DNA of 45,410 nt from CAZEDU01 sp964511185 (GTDB taxonomy: Bacteria > Myxococcota > Myxococcia > Myxococcales > Myxococcaceae). The number at the start of each line of letters is the position of its first letter. The first letter of the stretch is position 1. The notes beneath the pieces are model-generated. The model had not been told where the DNA came from. It searched no databases and saw only the letters and a list, made by a program, of their open reading frames with translations. A program made the translations under genes and the position numbers. Positions 44,961 to 45,410 of the stretch are shown one piece after another. The stretch is from NCBI GenBank assembly GCA_964511185.1, contig CAZEDU010000030.1:1-45410 (forward strand). The letters run 5' to 3'.

Positions 44961-45350
44961 CCCTAGACCCAATGCCGTTCAGATAGCGGTAACCCCTCCC
45001 AGCTCGAGGCGGCCACTTCGATTTCCTTCTGAGGCCGGGGCGATGGAGAGATGTCGCGCGCGGTCGGCCTGGAGGGGAAGGGGTCGGACTTGGCGGACGC
45101 AGCGGCGAACGTCGACCAGCGCCACGACTTCGAGCCGGGGGATGGGCGCTGTTTTCGACGCCGCTCATCTGTGTGAGCGTCTGGACAAGCCCTGGCTGGG
45201 AAAAGTCTTCACACAGGTGACTCGAGCGTCAATGGACGCGGAAGGGTCCAGGCTCGGCAAGGCACTCCGGCGCGGCGGTGGTGTCTTGGCGAGTGCTCGC
45301 GACGACAAGCTTCGGGCGGGGCTTTGACGCGTTGGTAGCCCTGGTGCAGC
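44961..45350. other. Gene-poor right end of window
   Basis: No convincing gene. One 94-codon plus-strand open frame from 45043 has no ribosome site, no recognised domain and unusual composition, so it is not annotated. CTGTGTGA (45169-45176) and TCACACAG (45209-45216) are perfect 8-bp inverted arms. Confidence 0.6.
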
Positions 45351-45400
45351 GAACTGCGGAGAGAAAGGTACCGTTTCTGGTACCCAGGACTCCGCAGTTC
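45351..45400. repeat. 50-bp inverted repeat with two GGTACC sites
   Basis: GAACTGCGGAG (45351-45361) and CTCCGCAGTTC (45390-45400) are perfect 11-bp arms. Inside, GGTACC occurs twice (45367-45372 and 45379-45384) and AGAAA/TTTCT arms flank the first. A mobile-repeat end or a strong hairpin is likely, but the window ends 10 bases later. Confidence 0.65.
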
Positions 45401-45410
45401 AGACCGACGA

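Noticed and set aside
41328..44972. A 1214-codon minus-strand open frame opposite the CNB, radC and recQ genes
   Set aside because: The composition is typical of an antisense shadow, and the plus strand carries clear domains.
44970..44990. GTTCAG after recQ as a second LexA box
   Set aside because: Only the core matches; the left half has at least five mismatches.
45043..45327. 94-codon plus-strand open frame at the right end
   Set aside because: No ribosome site, no domain, low-complexity start; not supported as a gene.

Overview
The window is very GC-rich (roughly 70% by eye), densely packed bacterial DNA with gene content typical of Myxococcota/Deltaproteobacteria: Ku, a long MetH, a fused MrpA/B antiporter, a YHS-type copper ATPase, DUF2934 and DUF2795 proteins and a SirB1-family protein. 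The taxon is an inference from gene content and codon use, since no rRNA gene is present. A run of 10 Ns at 15522-15531 shows that this is a draft or metagenome contig. Both edges are arbitrary: the first gene is cut by the window start, and the last 450 bases hold no convincing gene. I found no tRNA, rRNA, CRISPR array, prophage or complete insertion sequence.

Layout. 1-7.5 kb: a truncated P2A-type Ca2+-ATPase diverges from phosphoenolpyruvate synthase (ppsA). A tandem-domain universal stress protein follows, coupled to an unrecognised 588-residue protein. 7.6-14.8 kb is rich in DNA-maintenance genes: YjbQ, Ku, an AlkD-like glycosylase, a MerR-HTH/TPR protein, a Cas4/AddB-like PD-(D/E)XK nuclease with Fe-S cysteines, then an SDR-mutY-MidA-like operon and a small DUF2934 protein. 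14.8-21 kb is methionine-related: a MetE/UROD-like gene broken by the N gap, a DUF2231 membrane protein, a 120-bp inverted-repeat element, full-length metH, and an ArsR-methyltransferase fusion whose stop overlaps the metH start. 21-25.7 kb: a polytopic GT-C-like membrane protein, a CoA-binding protein, a carotenoid-desaturase-like flavoprotein, a lipoprotein and a DUF2795 protein. 25.7-34.2 kb is a co-directional run: a TrpC-like protein lacking most catalytic residues, a small protein, SirB1, a NUDIX hydrolase, then the overlapping mrpA(B)CDEFG antiporter operon. 34.2-41.3 kb, mostly minus strand: LOG-family protein, L,D-transpeptidase-like protein, a 412-bp structured non-coding region, CopA, a kynureninase-like enzyme, MoaC and TrxB. 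41.3-45 kb, plus strand: a lone cyclic-nucleotide-binding protein, then radC-(DUF3006-like)-recQ.

How they may work together. radC, its small partner and recQ look like one transcription unit behind a LexA-like box. The ArsR-methyltransferase/metH pair looks like an autoregulated methionine-cycle unit. Mrp is a single seven-function Na+/H+ antiporter operon whose promoter may give a leaderless mRNA. I do not see one large unknown system. The best leads are a 44-nt near-perfect hairpin in the copA/LDT gap, the 31-bp inverted-repeat element abutting metH, the degenerate TrpC, the LexA-like box, and the Cas4-like nuclease overlapping a MerR-TPR gene tail to tail.
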